Source: Phaseolus vulgaris
Lineage: Eukaryota > Streptophyta > Magnoliopsida > Fabales > Fabaceae
Length of the DNA: 64,000 nt
Assembly: GCF_000499845.2 (NCBI RefSeq)
Contig: NC_023750.2
Location: forward strand, 11,584,653 to 11,648,652
Direction of reading: 5' to 3'
Shown here: piece after piece, positions 1 through 11,567 of the stretch
Numbering within the stretch: position 1 is the stretch's first letter
Layout: each line of letters opens with the position of its first letter
Position numbers and translations under genes: made by a program
Notes under the pieces: model-generated
The model's database searches: none
Seen by the model: the letters and a program-made list of their open reading frames with translations, nothing else
What the model was told of the DNA's origin: nothing

Positions 1-699
1 TACCTCCCTGTTAGCAGGAGATAGCTCTTCCAGGGCTTTGGCCCTAAGCAGCTTAGGGCACTCCGTCCAATAGAGGGGAAAGCCGTCCAAGGCTGTGGGG
101 TCGTACTTGGCGCTGCACACTCTAAAGAACTTCCCTTTCCAGTTCTTGTAGGAGTTTTGGAAGAGGGAGAGGAGGATCCTGCCCGCGATCCCGGAAAAGC
201 TTACCCAGAAGCTTTTCCCCTGCTTTTTCACCTCAAAGAAATGCAGGAAAACGTCTACGGAAGGAAGGATGCCCAGGTGTCCGCAAAGAATTTGAAAGCC
301 CCTCACGAATGCCCAGCTGTTGGGATGGAGCTGGGCGGGGGCGGTATTGATTTCGGTGAGGAGTTCCCGTTCAAAGGGGGTGAATGGGAGACACACTCCT
401 ACGCGTTTGAACACGGTCTGGTACATGAAGAAGAAGGGTTTCCCCTTTCTAGGTCTGTCGTCCAAAGAAACAGGTTCTCCAGGCCTGCCGGGACGGACGG
501 ATATGTGGGCGTCATGAGTGCGGCAGAAAGCGTTAAAGTTATACAAATGGGGATCCCCACGGTGAGCTTCCAGGTCCTGGAAAGTAGTCAGGCTGGTACA
601 CTCGTTCAAAAGCTCGTCGGGGGCCCATGGGTAGTAGGCTTTGTAGTTGGACTTGGGGGTCTTGGGGGAGGAATTAGGCTCCGCGTTCGTACGCGTCAT
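1..699 (-). CDS. Opposite-strand accessory protein of element A, N-terminal part
   Basis: Reading the minus strand from the ATG at 699 gives an open frame of 233 codons that runs off the window without a stop. It is clearly the same protein as the first coding exons at 3003 (B), 46693 (F) and 61850 (D). Shared blocks are an N-terminal proline-rich lead, Y-PWA near residue 25, FFFMYQ and LPFTPFEREL mid-way, HPNSWAFVR, SVDVFLHFFE and YKNWKGKFF. The family matches what is annotated in plants as putative gypsy-type transposase/transposon protein (Pfam Transposase_28 type). Its biochemical role is not known to me. A 5' UTR intron lies just upstream. This is the only copy with no stop or shift in the part that can be seen. 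Confidence 0.75.
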   Translation of the reverse strand, partial: MTRTNAEPNSSPKTPKSNYKAYYPWAPDELLNECTSLTTFQDLEAHRGDPHLYNFNAFCRTHDAHISVRPGRPGEPVSLDDRPRKGKPFFFMYQTVFKRVGVCLPFTPFERELLTEINTAPAQLHPNSWAFVRGFQILCGHLGILPSVDVFLHFFEVKKQGKSFWVSFSGIAGRILLSLFQNSYKNWKGKFFRVCSAKYDPTALDGFPLYWTECPKLLRAKALEELSPANREV

Positions 700-714
700 G
701 GTGTAAATAAATAG

Positions 715-945
715 CTGGAGAAAGAAGAGAGGAAAAAGGTTTTAACAAGTGTAGCCATGACAGGAAGGGGAGTGAACCCCAGGAAACATCACCCACACGA
801 GAAAACCCAGAAAGAAGGAGTAGGGAACAGAGAAGGAAGGAGAAGCAGAAGAACGTAGTAATACATGAATGTCAACAGTCCCAGGCAGTTCAATAAATCA
901 TACAATACGACGAAAGGAAAGAGTCATGAGGATTCGAAACCATAC
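715..945 (-). other. 5' UTR intron of the accessory gene of element A
   Basis: On the minus strand the donor reads AAAG|GTATGG at 946/945 and the acceptor reads TTTCTCCAG|CTATTT at 715/714, 15 bases before the ATG. The 231 bp length is close to the equivalent introns in B (223), F (233) and D (229), and the acceptor is preceded by a pyrimidine-rich run. The donors all follow AAAG. No transcript was seen; this is inference from consensus sites conserved in four copies. Confidence 0.65.
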
Positions 946-1433
946 CTTTGCTGTCAAAGTGAAGGCGGAAGAAGGGCACAGGAAGGAGAGAACAGCAATT
1001 GCAGAGAAAAGGGGTTTGAAGACGACGAACAGTGCAAAGACGCAGAGGGAATGAATGTAACCGTGGGGTGAGCGTGGGGTTTGGGGGTAACTTAAACGTT
1101 ACATTTCGCAACCCAAGAGGCGCTAACTAAGAGCCGTGAGATCGTACCACGCGTCAAACGATCAATCGCCCAAGGGAAACGCAAGGGTCTCTAGAGGCTA
1201 ACCGTGCGATGGGCTACGTGGCGCGCGATCAAGGGTAGCCCCAAAAGGTGGTATTATCCCCGTTTCAGAGGATGTCCAATCAGCCATTAAGAGCGCTCCT
1301 ATGGTTCAGAGAACGTCACGTCAATAATTCAAGAATTGTTGAGTCAGCAGGGAGCGACACGTCATCAGGATGCACGTGGATGGCGTGGGCGAGGCCTTAG
1401 TCTTTACGCTGAAGACAAGTCTTCGGCTTAAGA

Positions 1434-1445
1434 CTAGGGGGCTTG
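1434..1445 (+). other. Polypurine tract of element A
   Basis: CTAGGGGGCTTG lies directly before the LTR start TGTACC. The same TTAAGACT-GGGGG-CTTG arrangement precedes the 3' LTRs of D (62424-62436) and F (minus strand, 46097-46109). It is the expected primer site for plus-strand DNA synthesis. Confidence 0.75.
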
Positions 1446-2633
1446 TGTACCGTCCCGTACCCGGGCGTTGACTAAGTCAAGGTCAAAGTCAACACAAGGC
1501 GTTGCCTAGGTGAAGAGACGCTAAGTGCCAGCGTCACCAAGAAGAGGCGTCGCCAAGGCAAGGCGTCGCCTAGGTGAAGGCGTCGCCCAACCAGGGCGTC
1601 GCTAGATCAAACAGTACTAAAGCAAGGCAATCACAGTGTGGTTCCCCGATACCCATGGGTAGGAAAGACCATGAAGGGAGCGACGCCGTGGGAAGGCCTC
1701 AGGTCCCGATAACCCGGGGCAGTGATAAAGAGAAAGAAAAGGTGGCTTCAAGGCCATAGTGATAGCACCAGTGTAGGGCAGCCTGACTCGTGAAGTACCC
1801 CTGCCGCCCCACAGACACCTTTTGGGACAGATACGACCCAAGAGGAAGGTCACACCCAGGGTAGCCGGGTGCAGGGTACGAGAGGAAGGCAGATACGCTC
1901 TCAAAGTAAGTGACTAGATGATTGGGGGCATGAGTTGGCACCCAAAGAGTCACCCCTAGCGCAGTAGCACTCCCAAGTAGGAGGACTCACACGCAGAAAC
2001 GTCCCCAGATGGGCAGAAACGCCCCTAGATGGGGTCACGACGTCGTGAGGCCCTCCACGTGTACGACAGCCATGTCAGAATAGAAACACCCTTTAGTCAG
2101 GTGCTAGGTAATTAAAGTCATTCAACACAGTTTCCGTTTCGAGCGTTCAGGTACTATAATGGCTCCTAAGCGTTTCAACGTCTTAAATGCGCTACGTTTC
2201 TAATTAGATACGCTGATTGAGTGCGTTACATTTGTAATTAAAGGCGCTTTAAATGCTTGGGTAGTTTAAATAGCGCTGAGAATGTTGGGAACGGGGTTTG
2301 AACTTTTGGCAAATTTACCAGAACTCTCTAGTTGCTTGCTCGTGCCTTGAGGTTACGTACAAGGGACTGGGGAAAGATCTTTGCCTGAGGGAGAAAACAT
2401 ACACACAATACATAGTTCTTTACCACCTTCAGAGTGCCATACGCGGTGCTCAGAGACGAAGGTGCACAGTTTTGGTGTTTCTTGTTGGCTGACTTGAGCG
2501 TCGGAGTGCAAACGGCCGCTAGGGCGCCCTTTTGTCCTCTTTTTGCAGGAATCCACATGTAACCAGTGGGAAGGAGTCCCTAGCTGACGGTTGAGGTCGC
2601 GCACGAAGACGTCCCGGTCAACCGGACGGAATA
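1446..2633 (+). repeat. 3' LTR of element A
   Basis: The LTR begins TGTACCGTCCC after the polypurine tract. The right end was set by alignment with the LTR of B (minus strand, ends TGGGAACA); here it reads CGGAATA, so the usual terminal CA appears to be TA. The first 170 bases (U3) carry repeated GGCGTCGCC-type motifs. The stretch near 2500 (GACTTGAGCGTCGGAGTGC) is shared with the R/U5 parts of B, D, F and H. The length would be 1188 bp. The right boundary is the least certain part. Confidence 0.75.
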
Positions 2634-2765
2634 GTTATAACCTTTCAAAAAATGCGCGCTGAGAGTACTGTTCCATCACTTTTCATTTCTCTCGTACTGC
2701 TCACCTTCTTCTCCGGAATTTTCTATGCACTCTTTCTTCGCACCCCACCCTTCATTAACTCAAAG

Positions 2766-2988
2766 GTACGGTTTTTCTTCTTCGATGACTCCTTCTCTTT
2801 ACTGTATTGTGTCTGATATAGCTGCCTGGGACTGTTTATTTTCTCTGCATTTCTGTATTCTACTTGTTTTCTTCGTTTTTCCCCGTTCTTCTCTTTTCCG
2901 CATGGGTAGGATTTTTCTAGGGTTTTCTCCCCCCTTTGCTTCTTCGAGCCTTCTTTGTTGAACCTTTGCCCTTTTCTTCTTTCTTCAG
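2766..2988 (+). other. 5' UTR intron of the accessory gene of element B
   Basis: Donor CAAAG|GTACGG after 2765 and acceptor TTCTTCAG|CTCTTC at 2988/2989, 14 bases before the ATG at 3003. The 223 bp length and the AAAG donor context match the equivalent introns of A, D and F. The start codon follows the same short second UTR exon in all copies. This is inferred from sequence only. Confidence 0.65.
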
Positions 2989-3002
2989 CTCTTCTTCCAT
3001 CC

Positions 3003-5495
3003 ATGGCGCGAAAAAAAATAACTCCCAATCCCCCTCCCCCAAGTGCTCATTACAAGGCCCTCTATTCATGGGCTTCTGAAGAGCTACCGAACGAATGCAC
3101 CAAACTGACCACCGTTGAAGACGTAGAGAATCACTTGGGTGACTTGCGGTTATACAACTTTAACTCCTTCTGCAAAACCCATGATTCTCATATCTCTGTT
3201 CGTCATGACACCCCTAGGGAGCCAGTTTGTGTGGACGAAAGGTCCAATGGGGGAAAGCCTTTCTTCTTCCTCTACCAGGCGGTTTTCAAACGCATTGGTC
3301 TACGCCTCCCATTCACTCCCTTTGAGAGGGAGCTGGTCACGGAGGTCAACGTTGCTCCTGCTCAACTACATCCAAATGGTTGGGCCTTCGTAAGAGCCTT
3401 CCAAATCTTGTGTGGGTATCTGGGCTTCCTACCATCAGTAGATGTTTTCCTCTACTTCTTCGAAGTAAAAAAGCAAGGGAAAAGTCTCTGGGTGAGCTTT
3501 TCCGGGGTCGCCAGCAGGATCCTCTTCACCCTCTTCCAAAACTCCTTCAAGGGTTGGAAAGGCAACTTCTTCAGGGTGTGTTGCGCCAAGCGCGACCCTA
3601 CAGCCTTGGATTGCTTTCCCCTGTACTGGACGGAGAAGCCCAACCACACCAAACCTAAGTCTTTGGATGAGTTGGCCTCCGCAGACAAGGAGATCTGTGT
3701 GGCGTTGGCTGGCCCGAAAGTCATCTTTCACACCCCAACCTTGATTTCTCGTGAATTTAAGCCCGACGCTCTCTCTGCATACTTTGGTAGGGAGCCTCGC
3801 CTTTTACTTTTTCTCCATATCTGATTCTTTAGTCGTGCTTCTCTCTAATTGTTGTGATCAACGTTTGTCTGCTCTAATCTCCGTGCGTGTTGTTGCTCTG
3901 TAAATTTACTTTAGTAGTAGAATTGAATCATATGCATGGTTCCGTGTTCAAACATCGATTTCATGCTTTCGTGTATCGCCATACACATTTGATACTTCCT
4001 CCTTAATTAACCTTTGTTGTTTGTTTGCCTTGGTGCAGCATCGATGATGGATTCTGCAACAAGGGCTGAATTGGCCAGGTCTCTGAAGGCTCGCCTTGAC
4101 GCGCAGTCTACAAAGGCTGGTGCTTCCATCACTTCCCCCCTCAAGTCCAACTCGTCACCGCCATCATTGCCACCCCACTCTTCAAGAACACCCAACTCTC
4201 CCCACCAAGCACCAAATTCCCCTCTTTCATCAGAGACACCTTCCACAGCCCAAACACCTCACTCTCCCCCAATAATCCAAACACCTCACTCACCCCCTCC
4301 CATTGCTGCAATCCCTCTGGCTGCAGCTAGCGTCCCTTCTACTCCTCTTGACAAAGGTAAGAGGGTGCTTACTGTTTCTTCTGATGACGACGACTCGGAT
4401 GTGGGGCCTGCCTATAAAAGAAGGAGGACCAACCGGGTCGTCCACTCGCGTTCTCCTACACCTCCACATGGGGGATCCGTGAGGGACAATCCCCCTAGCG
4501 CCACGTCTCCCCTATGCCAATCAGTCTAAGATGAGGGGGTGGTGGAGTCCATGCCCTTACCAGCACCAATACCAACACCACCTCCGCCATCAACAACAAC
4601 ACCAACACCAACACCAATTCCAACATCAACAACAACTCCAACACCGACCGCCCCAGCAACCATCCCTGGACTCATAGCAATTCCCCCTCCCATCATGCAG
4701 TTGATGAGGGGTTTTAATGATAAGACGTCACCAGGGGAGCCTTCTGGCACCCCACGGTCAGAGGGCATGCCTTACTACATGGGTGCTTTCTTGGTCGTGG
4801 CCCTTGAGGGGAGTGCCCAAGCTAAGTCCAAAGCTGTTGAGGCACGTGCGCTTCAAGCTCTCCAACAAGAAGTGGCTGCCCTGAAGGAAGAAAAGGAAAG
4901 TTGGGCGTGTCAGGAGGAGGTATACAAGGCCTTCTTGCGAGATGCCCGAGAATCCAATGCTGAAGCCTGCAACCAGCTTACCAAGCTTCTTGAGTAGGTA
5001 GCGTCCCGTCAGTTCAAGATCATCGCTCTTGAAGCGGCGATGCGAACCTCCGAGGCACAACAAAAACTGCTTGCTGATCAATGTGCTGCCCGGGGGCGAT
5101 CGTTGGAGAAGACCGAGGGGGAGCTGGCTGAAAAGATGGACAAACTCAGCCTTCTTCAAACCGAGCATGATCAGTTTCAGACCGAACTGAACAGGCTTCA
5201 AGTGGAGAAGGAAGCTCTTGAGAAACAGCTAGCCTCTGGCGGCTCCACGATTGAAGAGCTGGAGAGGGCGAAGGGGGAACTCATTGTAGAGAAGAAAATC
5301 CGAGACTCCTCCAATACAGAATTGGAGAAGGCAAAGGGGAAACTCATTGATAATATGGTCGATACCTTTGCGGAGGGATTCAAGGAGGCTCTGGCTCAAG
5401 CTTCTTGTGAAAACCCGGGAATCAACATCTCCAACTGCAGCCCTCTCCACCATGTAGTTGACGGGAAAGTAGTTCCCCTTGATCTTGGGGATTGA
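3003..5495 (+). pseudogene. Opposite-strand accessory gene of element B, two coding exons, two in-frame stops
   Basis: Coding exon 1 is 3003-3786 (ATGGCGCG start) and carries the gypsy-type-transposase-like domain, including FFFLYQ, LPFTPFEREL, WAFVRAFQILC, SVDVFLYFFE and a GWKGNFF block. A phase-1 intron is predicted at 3787-4038 (TTTG|GTAGGG donor, GGTGCAG acceptor). Coding exon 2 is 4039-5495. It has a serine/proline-rich part, a basic KRRRTNR patch near 4420, a Thr-Pro repeat near 4560-4670, and a long Glu/Lys/Leu coiled coil ending in VVDGKVVP before the TGA at 5493. Two in-frame stops interrupt exon 2: TAA at 4527-4529 and TAG at 4995-4997 (CAG expected). The function is not established. 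The gene runs opposite to B's gag-pol and now sits just downstream of A's LTR. Confidence 0.75.
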
Positions 5496-6165
5496 AGTCC
5501 ACTTATTTAAACTTTATTCGTAATTTTTCATCTTCTAACACTTGCTCTGTAATTCTGACGCTTAACTTTATTTTAAATGTTCATTCGAGCTTTATTTCTG
5601 CATCCTCGTGTACTTGTAACTTCTCTGCTTTATTGCTTGCTTTACTAAATCAAAGGCGTAATTGGTACTTACTTTCGGTGCATCGCTTCTTTGCCTTGTC
5701 TTTAACTCTTTAGGTAGTACATGACCTTCTCATTTCATTCTTCCCTTCTGAGCAGCGGTGCATACCCTTCTTCTGGTCTCTTCACTTAGAACTCCACTTG
5801 GTCTTTTTGTCTGCGAGGAATCTTTCTTATGAAGGCGTCGCCTACCTCGTCATTGCCCAAAGGGAAAAGAGAATTTGATCTCTTCTTCGGTCTCAACATC
5901 GCTCAAAGTCGAGGGAGGACTGTATCTGTTCATTTCTCGTGCCTCGACATCGCTCAAAGGCGTGGGGGACTTATCACACCTGTACTCACGCCCGAGGAGA
6001 GACCTGCTCTGGGTGTCCTCGGTGTGTCTAAACACTTTGGGGCAAAAGTCGCGCCCTAGTGCCCACGCCTGGGAAGAGGCCTGCTACAGCAACGTCGTAT
6101 CGTCCTCAGGGTGTCTGAAAACACCAAGGCGAAATGTTCTGAACATCAGACGCTAGGGCCAACTG
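5496..6165. other. 3' non-coding region of element B, no gene
   Basis: This stretch lies between the end of the accessory gene (plus) and the tandem repeats that precede the end of pol (minus). It holds short degenerate repeats of the CGACATCGCTCAAAG type near 5895-5960. I see no credible coding region; the short frames here have no similarity to the element proteins. Confidence 0.6.
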
Positions 6166-6590
6166 TTCATACCTGAGAAGGGGGCGTCCTGAAGGAATCC
6201 CTTAACCCCTACTCAAGGACTAGGCACCCATATTCCAGCTTACATCTATCGTCTGATACCGGGGCCAGCCATTCATACCTGAGGAGGGGGCGTCCCGAAG
6301 GAATCCCTTAACCCCTACTCAAGGACTAAGCGCTCGGGTTTTAACTTGTACCGATATCTGACACTGGGGGTAGTTATTCATACTTGAGGAGGGGGCGTTC
6401 CGAAGGAATCCCTTAACCCCTGCTCAAGGGCTAGATACCCGTATTTTTAAACTTATACTGACATCTGGTACCGGGGCTAGCTGTTCATACTTGAGGAGGG
6501 GGTGTCCCGAAGGAATCCCTTAACCCCTGCTCAAGGACTAGGCTCCCGGATTTTAACTTACACTAGAGATACTTGTTGTTTTGCTCTGAA
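6166..6590. repeat. Tandem repeat, about 106 bp unit, four copies, in the 3' region of element B
   Basis: Units start with TTCATAC at 6166, 6272, 6377 and 6484 (spacings 106, 105 and 107). Each contains GAGG-GGGCGTCC-GAAGGAATCCCTTAACCCC and a CTCAAGGACTAGG block. The array lies between the integrase end and the accessory gene. D and F carry unrelated arrays in the same place. Confidence 0.85.
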
Positions 6591-6611
6591 CTTGACCTCT
6601 GCTCGATTATC

Positions 6612-6752
6612 TGGAGGCGACGCCTACTTCTGGCAACGCCTTGTTCTAGTGACACTTATCGTGGCGTCGCTAACTTGGCGATACCTTATCTGGGCGACGC
6701 CTTATCTTGGCGACGCCTTATTCCTGGCGACGCCTTGTCTGGGCGACACTTC
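6612..6752. repeat. Short tandem repeat built on GGCGACGCC
   Basis: A run of units about 17 bp long, each GGCGACGCC plus a CTTAT/CTTGT spacer, some degenerate. The same motif, or its reverse complement GGCGTCGCC, recurs in the U3 parts of the A LTR (about 1495-1610) and the B LTR (about 12520-12600). It is CpG-rich and nearly self-complementary. No coding function is apparent. Confidence 0.75.
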
Positions 6753-6890
6753 ACCTTTGTCTCTGTTTCTTTAATCTTACAAGAAAGGGAAAAACTAAGG
6801 CAAATATATCTTAAACTTTTCTTTTCTTTATTTGGGTGACCTCATTAAAAAACCCCCGAGAGGGAAAAAGAGTGCCCCTTTTACAAAATC

Positions 6891-9800
6891 TTAACTAAAA
6901 TAAAACTTTAAATTCGCCGCATTCCAACTACGTGGGATGGGGCCCCCTTCTAGAGTTTCTAACTTATACGAACCATTTCCTTTGGCTTTAGTTACTATGA
7001 ACGTTCCAGTCCACTTGGGGGACAACTTGTTTTCTAACTCGTAAGGGTGAGCTTTCCTCATGACCAGGTCACCAACTTGGAATTGTCACAACTTCACCTT
7101 GGAGTTGTACTGACGCTCCACTCTTCTCTTCACAACCTCGACCTTAATTTTCGCCTCTTCTCTAGCTTCATCTATTAGGTCCAGGTTCACCCTCCTTTCT
7201 TCGTTGGACTCTTCTGCCACGAAACCTAGGAAACGTGGCGAGCTCTCGTGGATCTCCACTGGGATCATGGCGTCCGACCCATACACTAGGCTGAAAGGCG
7301 TCTTCATGGTGGAGGATTGAGGCATGGTGTGGTAAGCCCATACAATCCTCGGCACTTCTTCTGCCCACGCCCCTTTAGCCTTTTCTAATCTGCATTTCAA
7401 ACCCCTCAACAAAACTCTGTTTGCTGACTCGACCTGCCCATTTGTCTGGGGGTGTTCGACTGATGCAAACACCTGCTTGATTCCTACTTCTGTACATAGC
7501 TTCCCCAACTGTTGGCTCGCGAACTGGGTGCCATTGTCTGAAATGAGACGCCTTGGCACCCCGAAACGACACACAATGTTCTTCCAAACGAAGTGTTGTA
7601 CCTTGTGTGCGGTGATCTGCGCCACTGGTTCGGCCTCTATCCATTTGGTGAAGTATTCGATGGCAACGATCAAGTACTTCATTTGTCTTATTGCCAATGG
7701 GAAAGGGCCTAAGATATCAATTCCCCAGGTATGGAAAGGCCATGGGCTGTAAATGGATCTCAGTTCTTCTGGCGGCGCCTTGTGCCAATCAGCGTGCATC
7801 TGACACTGCTTGCAATGCTGGGCGTATCGCACGCAATCGTCTCTTACTGTTGGCCAGAAAAACCTTGCGCGTATTACCTTGGATGCCAAGGATCTTCCTC
7901 CCACGTGGCTCCCACAAATACCTTCGTGGAGCTCAGCCATTATCCTGGTGCACTCGTCGCCACTCACGCACGTCAAGATGGGGTGTGTGAACCCGTGCCT
8001 GAATAACATCCCATCTACCAATGTGTACCTTGCGGCGTTCCTCTTAATCTTCTTGCCTTCTTCCGGCTCCGCTGGGAGGATTCTGTTCGCTAGGTATCGC
8101 CTGTAAGGGGTCATCCATGTGTCGCCTTCCTCCAAAGCACATACCTGTACACCCTTTCCTTCTTCTGGCGAGGCCGCATAAGCGCTGATGCAGGGTGCCC
8201 TCGTCGTATCTTGACTCAAAGAGTGATGGCTCCTTGGTTTTCCTCTTGTTGTACTAACGTGAAGGACGTCCACTCTGTCGTCTGCAACAAACTTTCGTGG
8301 CGTTTATAGGGTCTCCTGTATTACAGTGCTCTGTCTTCTCCCCTTGCTTGAGCTGGCCAGCTTGGCAAGCAGGTCAGCTCTGGCATTCTGCTCCCTAGGG
8401 ACATGCACCAGCTCAAACGCAGCGAAAGCTCTTTTCAACACCTCGACATACCTCAGGTAGGCGGTCGTCTGTGGGTCCTTTGCCTGATACTCCCCTGTCA
8501 CTTGCCCTGTGACCAACTGTGAGCACTCTTCGCCAGGAGGCTCTAAGCGCCCATTTCTTTAGCCAGCAGCATCCCATCAATCAACGCTTCATACTCCGCC
8601 TGGTTGTTGCTTGCCTTGAAGGCGAAGCGTAAAGCTTGCTCGATCAGCACTCCGTTAGGCCCCTCCAAGATTATTCCAGCGCCACTCCCTTGCTGGTTGG
8701 AAGATCCATCCACTGAGAGCATCCACTGTGATCCTAACTCTTCTTCTTGGGGGTCTCCTCCTGGTGAAAGTTCGGCCACGAAGTCAGCATAGACTTGCCC
8801 TTTGATGGACCCCCTGGGTTCATATTGGATATCAAACTCTGATAACTCTACCGCCCAGCGAACCATCCTTCCTGCCACATCTGGCTTCTGAAGTACCTTT
8901 TGGATAGGGAGGTTTGTCATCACCACCACTGTGAAGCTGTGGAAATAGTGGCGGAGCCTTCGTGCTGAAAATACTACCGCTAGCGCCGCCTTCTCTAGTG
9001 ACTGGTACCTCAATTCTGGGCCTTGCAAGGCCTTGCTCACGAAATAAATGGGCTTCTGCACCTGGTTTTGTTCCTGGACCAGTACAGAGCTAATGGCCCA
9101 CTCAGTCACCGCAAAGTCTAAACGGAGGGGGATGCCTACTTGTGGCTTGCAAAGCACAGGCGGCGTTGCCAAGTACTCCTTCAACTTGAGAAACGCTGCT
9201 TCACACTCATCTGTCCATGCGAAATGGCTATTCCTTTTGAGGCATTGGAAGTATGGTGACCCTTCTCTCCTCCAGCAGATACGAATCTTGATAATGCTGC
9301 CATTCGCCCCGTCAGTTGTTGAACTTCTTTCACTGAGGTTGGGCTCCTCATGGCGATGATCGCTGCACACTTGTCAGGGTTTGCCTCTATCCCCCTCTCT
9401 GTGAGCATGAAACCTAAGAACTTTCCGCCTCCACGCCAAAAATGTACTTTTTTGGGTTTAACTTGAGGTGATACTTTGATATGGTAGCAAATAGCTCTTC
9501 CAGATCAGCTGCGTGTTGCCCTCTCTCGTGCGAAGTTACCACCATGTCATCTACGTAGGCCTGCATGTTCCTTCCCAGCATGGGTGCAAGGACCTTATCC
9601 ATCAGCCTCTGATAGGTGGCGCCTACATTTTTCAAACCAAACAGCATTACCTTATAACAGTAACTGCACGTTTCCGTGATGAATGCCATTTTGCTCTCGT
9701 CCCTGGGGTGCATCTTGATCTGATTGTACCCCGAGAACGCATCCAAGAAACTCGGCATCTTGCAACCCGAGGCGCTATCCACTAGTGCGTCGATGATGGG

Positions 9801-11461
9801 CAGTGGGTACGAATCTTTGGGACAGGCCTTGTTCAAATCTGTGAAGTCAACGCACATCCTCCACTTCCTATTCGCCTTCTTCACTAGAACTACATTGGCT
9901 AGCCACTCAGGGTTTGTATTTCCCTGATGTGTCCAGCACTGAGCAGCTTCTGTGTTTCTTCCTTCACGACGAGGCATCGCTCTTCGTTGAACTTCCTCCT
10001 CCTTTGTCTCACAGGGCGGACCTTCGCTTCCATGGTAAGATGGTGGCACAAAAAATCTGGGTCAATACCTGGCATATCCGTCGCAGTCCATGCGAAAGCG
10101 TCTAGGTGGCGCGAGATTACTGCAACTACCTCTTCTTGTTCTCCCTGGCACAGCAAGCGTCCTAGTTTGAACACCTTACCCCCTATCTGCTTTTCTACTA
10201 TGTTATCTTCTGGTTGGGGTTGCCCATTCTGCATATTCTCTGCAAGAGTCTCATTCATGGAATCCTCTTCCATAGGCGTAGCCCCAATGGATGCATCGGG
10301 CATCGCCTCCTCTGGCTCTTCCTCTGCGGGCGAGGCCTCTCCGCGTACTCCTTGCATCGGCGAGGCATCGCCGTTTCTTCCTTCTTTATGTGCATCTTCT
10401 ATAGGCGTCGCCCCTAAGGTGGCTTCGACCGGTGCGGACTTCGCAGGCGTCGTCTCTTCCAACGGCTCTAACTCCATTTGCGAATTTGAAATGAGTGGTT
10501 GCTCAATCACCATGACCACGCCTCTCTTTGTCTTTAGGCTATTTTCATAGCACTTACGGGCCTCTTCTTGATCTGACTTGATCATGATCACCTTGTCGCT
10601 AAGAGCTGGTAGCTTCATCTTCATGTGGCGCGTGGAGGACACCGCCCTTAATCTGTTCAAGGCAGGTCTACCTAACAAAATGTTGTAAGCTGAGTTGGCG
10701 TTAACCACCAAGTATCGAATGCTCTCGGTGCGTGATGTCGTTCCATCAGGGAACGTCGTCCTTAGCTCCAAGTAGCCACGTACCTCTACTGGGTTATCTG
10801 CAAACCCATACAAGCATCCAGTATAGGGTCTCAACAGGTCAAGGGACAATTGTAGCTTGTTGAAGGTCGACCAAAACATGACGTCTACAGAACTGCCTTG
10901 GTCGACAAGGACCCTATGTACCTTTCTTCCCGCTGTGACTACCGAAATGACCACTGGGTCATTATCATGTGGGATAACATCCCGTAGGTCAACCCTTGTG
11001 AAAACGAGGTCTGACTCCCACGGGTCGTCCGGAAATTCTTCTGCAACCAAATTTACTGACCTCACGTATTTCTTTCGCTGAGAGGCAGTGGGTCCTCCTC
11101 CGGAAAAGCCGTTAGAGATGGTGTGCACTTCTCCGTGAGTCGGGACTTCGTGCGCTTGACCTTCCTCTGACGTCGCTGTGACTGGGGTTGCAGTGGACCC
11201 AGCGAGAAAATCTTTCAAAAATCCATTCTTCACGAGCTCATCCAACTGATAGCCCAGCGCCACATCGCGCCACCCACGTCGTAACTCCTCGTTGGCACGG
11301 TGAAGCTCGTCATTTCTCGCCTGAGATACTGTGAGATCTGCCTGCATGCGTTCTTGCTCCGCCTTTGATGCTGCCATTGCTTCTTGCAGCCCTTGCATCA
11401 TGCCCACCAGTTGTTGCATGGTCATCTTTTCACTCCTAGAGCGTGCAGGTCTCGTGTTCAT
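6891..11461 (-). pseudogene. gag-pol of element B, frameshifted, gag partly deleted
   Basis: Starts at the ATG at 11461. Gag begins with a coiled coil (QLVGMMQGLQEAM) and jumps at about 11270 from EELRR straight to LGYQLDELVKNGFL, lacking about 1 kb present in F. Protease: LVDQGSSVDVMF near 10900. RT (10049-9414 and 9408 on) contains YVDDM. RNase H 1 is near 9180-8850 and a second RNase H (LSVDGSSNQQGSG) near 8720. Integrase (8273-6891) has an H/C zinc motif, D in GIDILGPF, D in ISDNGTQF and E in HPQTNGQVE. One-base deletions shift the frame near 9913 and 9415, with more breaks near 9250, 8540 and 8300. A TGA at 7086-7088 (CGA expected) precedes the last domain, which ends WNAANLKFYFS. The double RNase H supports Tat-lineage assignment. 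Confidence 0.85.
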
Positions 11462-11547
11462 GGCTTTCTAGAAACCTTCTTAACTTATCTGGGTTTTGGG
11501 AACTGGAACTGAAAAACTTGAGTAGTGGGACTGATGTTTTATATCGT

Positions 11548-11567
11548 GCCCCACGGTGGTCGCCAAA
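11548..11567 (-). other. Primer-binding site of element B
   Basis: Directly after the 5' LTR, the minus strand reads TTTGGCGACCACCGTGGGGC. It differs by one base in the core from the site in D and F (GGCGCCCACCGTGGGGC), so the same tRNA primer is likely. I cannot name that tRNA with confidence. It is not the initiator-Met type used by C and E. Confidence 0.65.

Larger units (their letters stand above)
1..2633 (+). mobile_element. Element A: 3' part of a Tat-like Ty3/gypsy retrotransposon
   Basis: Only the right end of this plus-strand element is in the window. In order it shows the opposite-strand accessory gene (minus strand, 1-699, with a 5' UTR intron at 715-945), about 480 bp of leader/promoter sequence for that gene, a polypurine tract at 1434-1445, and the 3' LTR. 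The flank after the LTR (2634 on) is the internal region of element B, so A is inserted in B about 130 bp upstream of the first splice donor of B's accessory gene. A duplication cannot be checked because the left end is outside the window. Lineage is inferred from similarity to B, D and F. Confidence 0.85.

Noticed and set aside
9927..10550. 207-codon plus-strand frame opposite B gag/protease
   Set aside because: Shadow of the protease-RT linker coding region on the minus strand; low complexity and not conserved.
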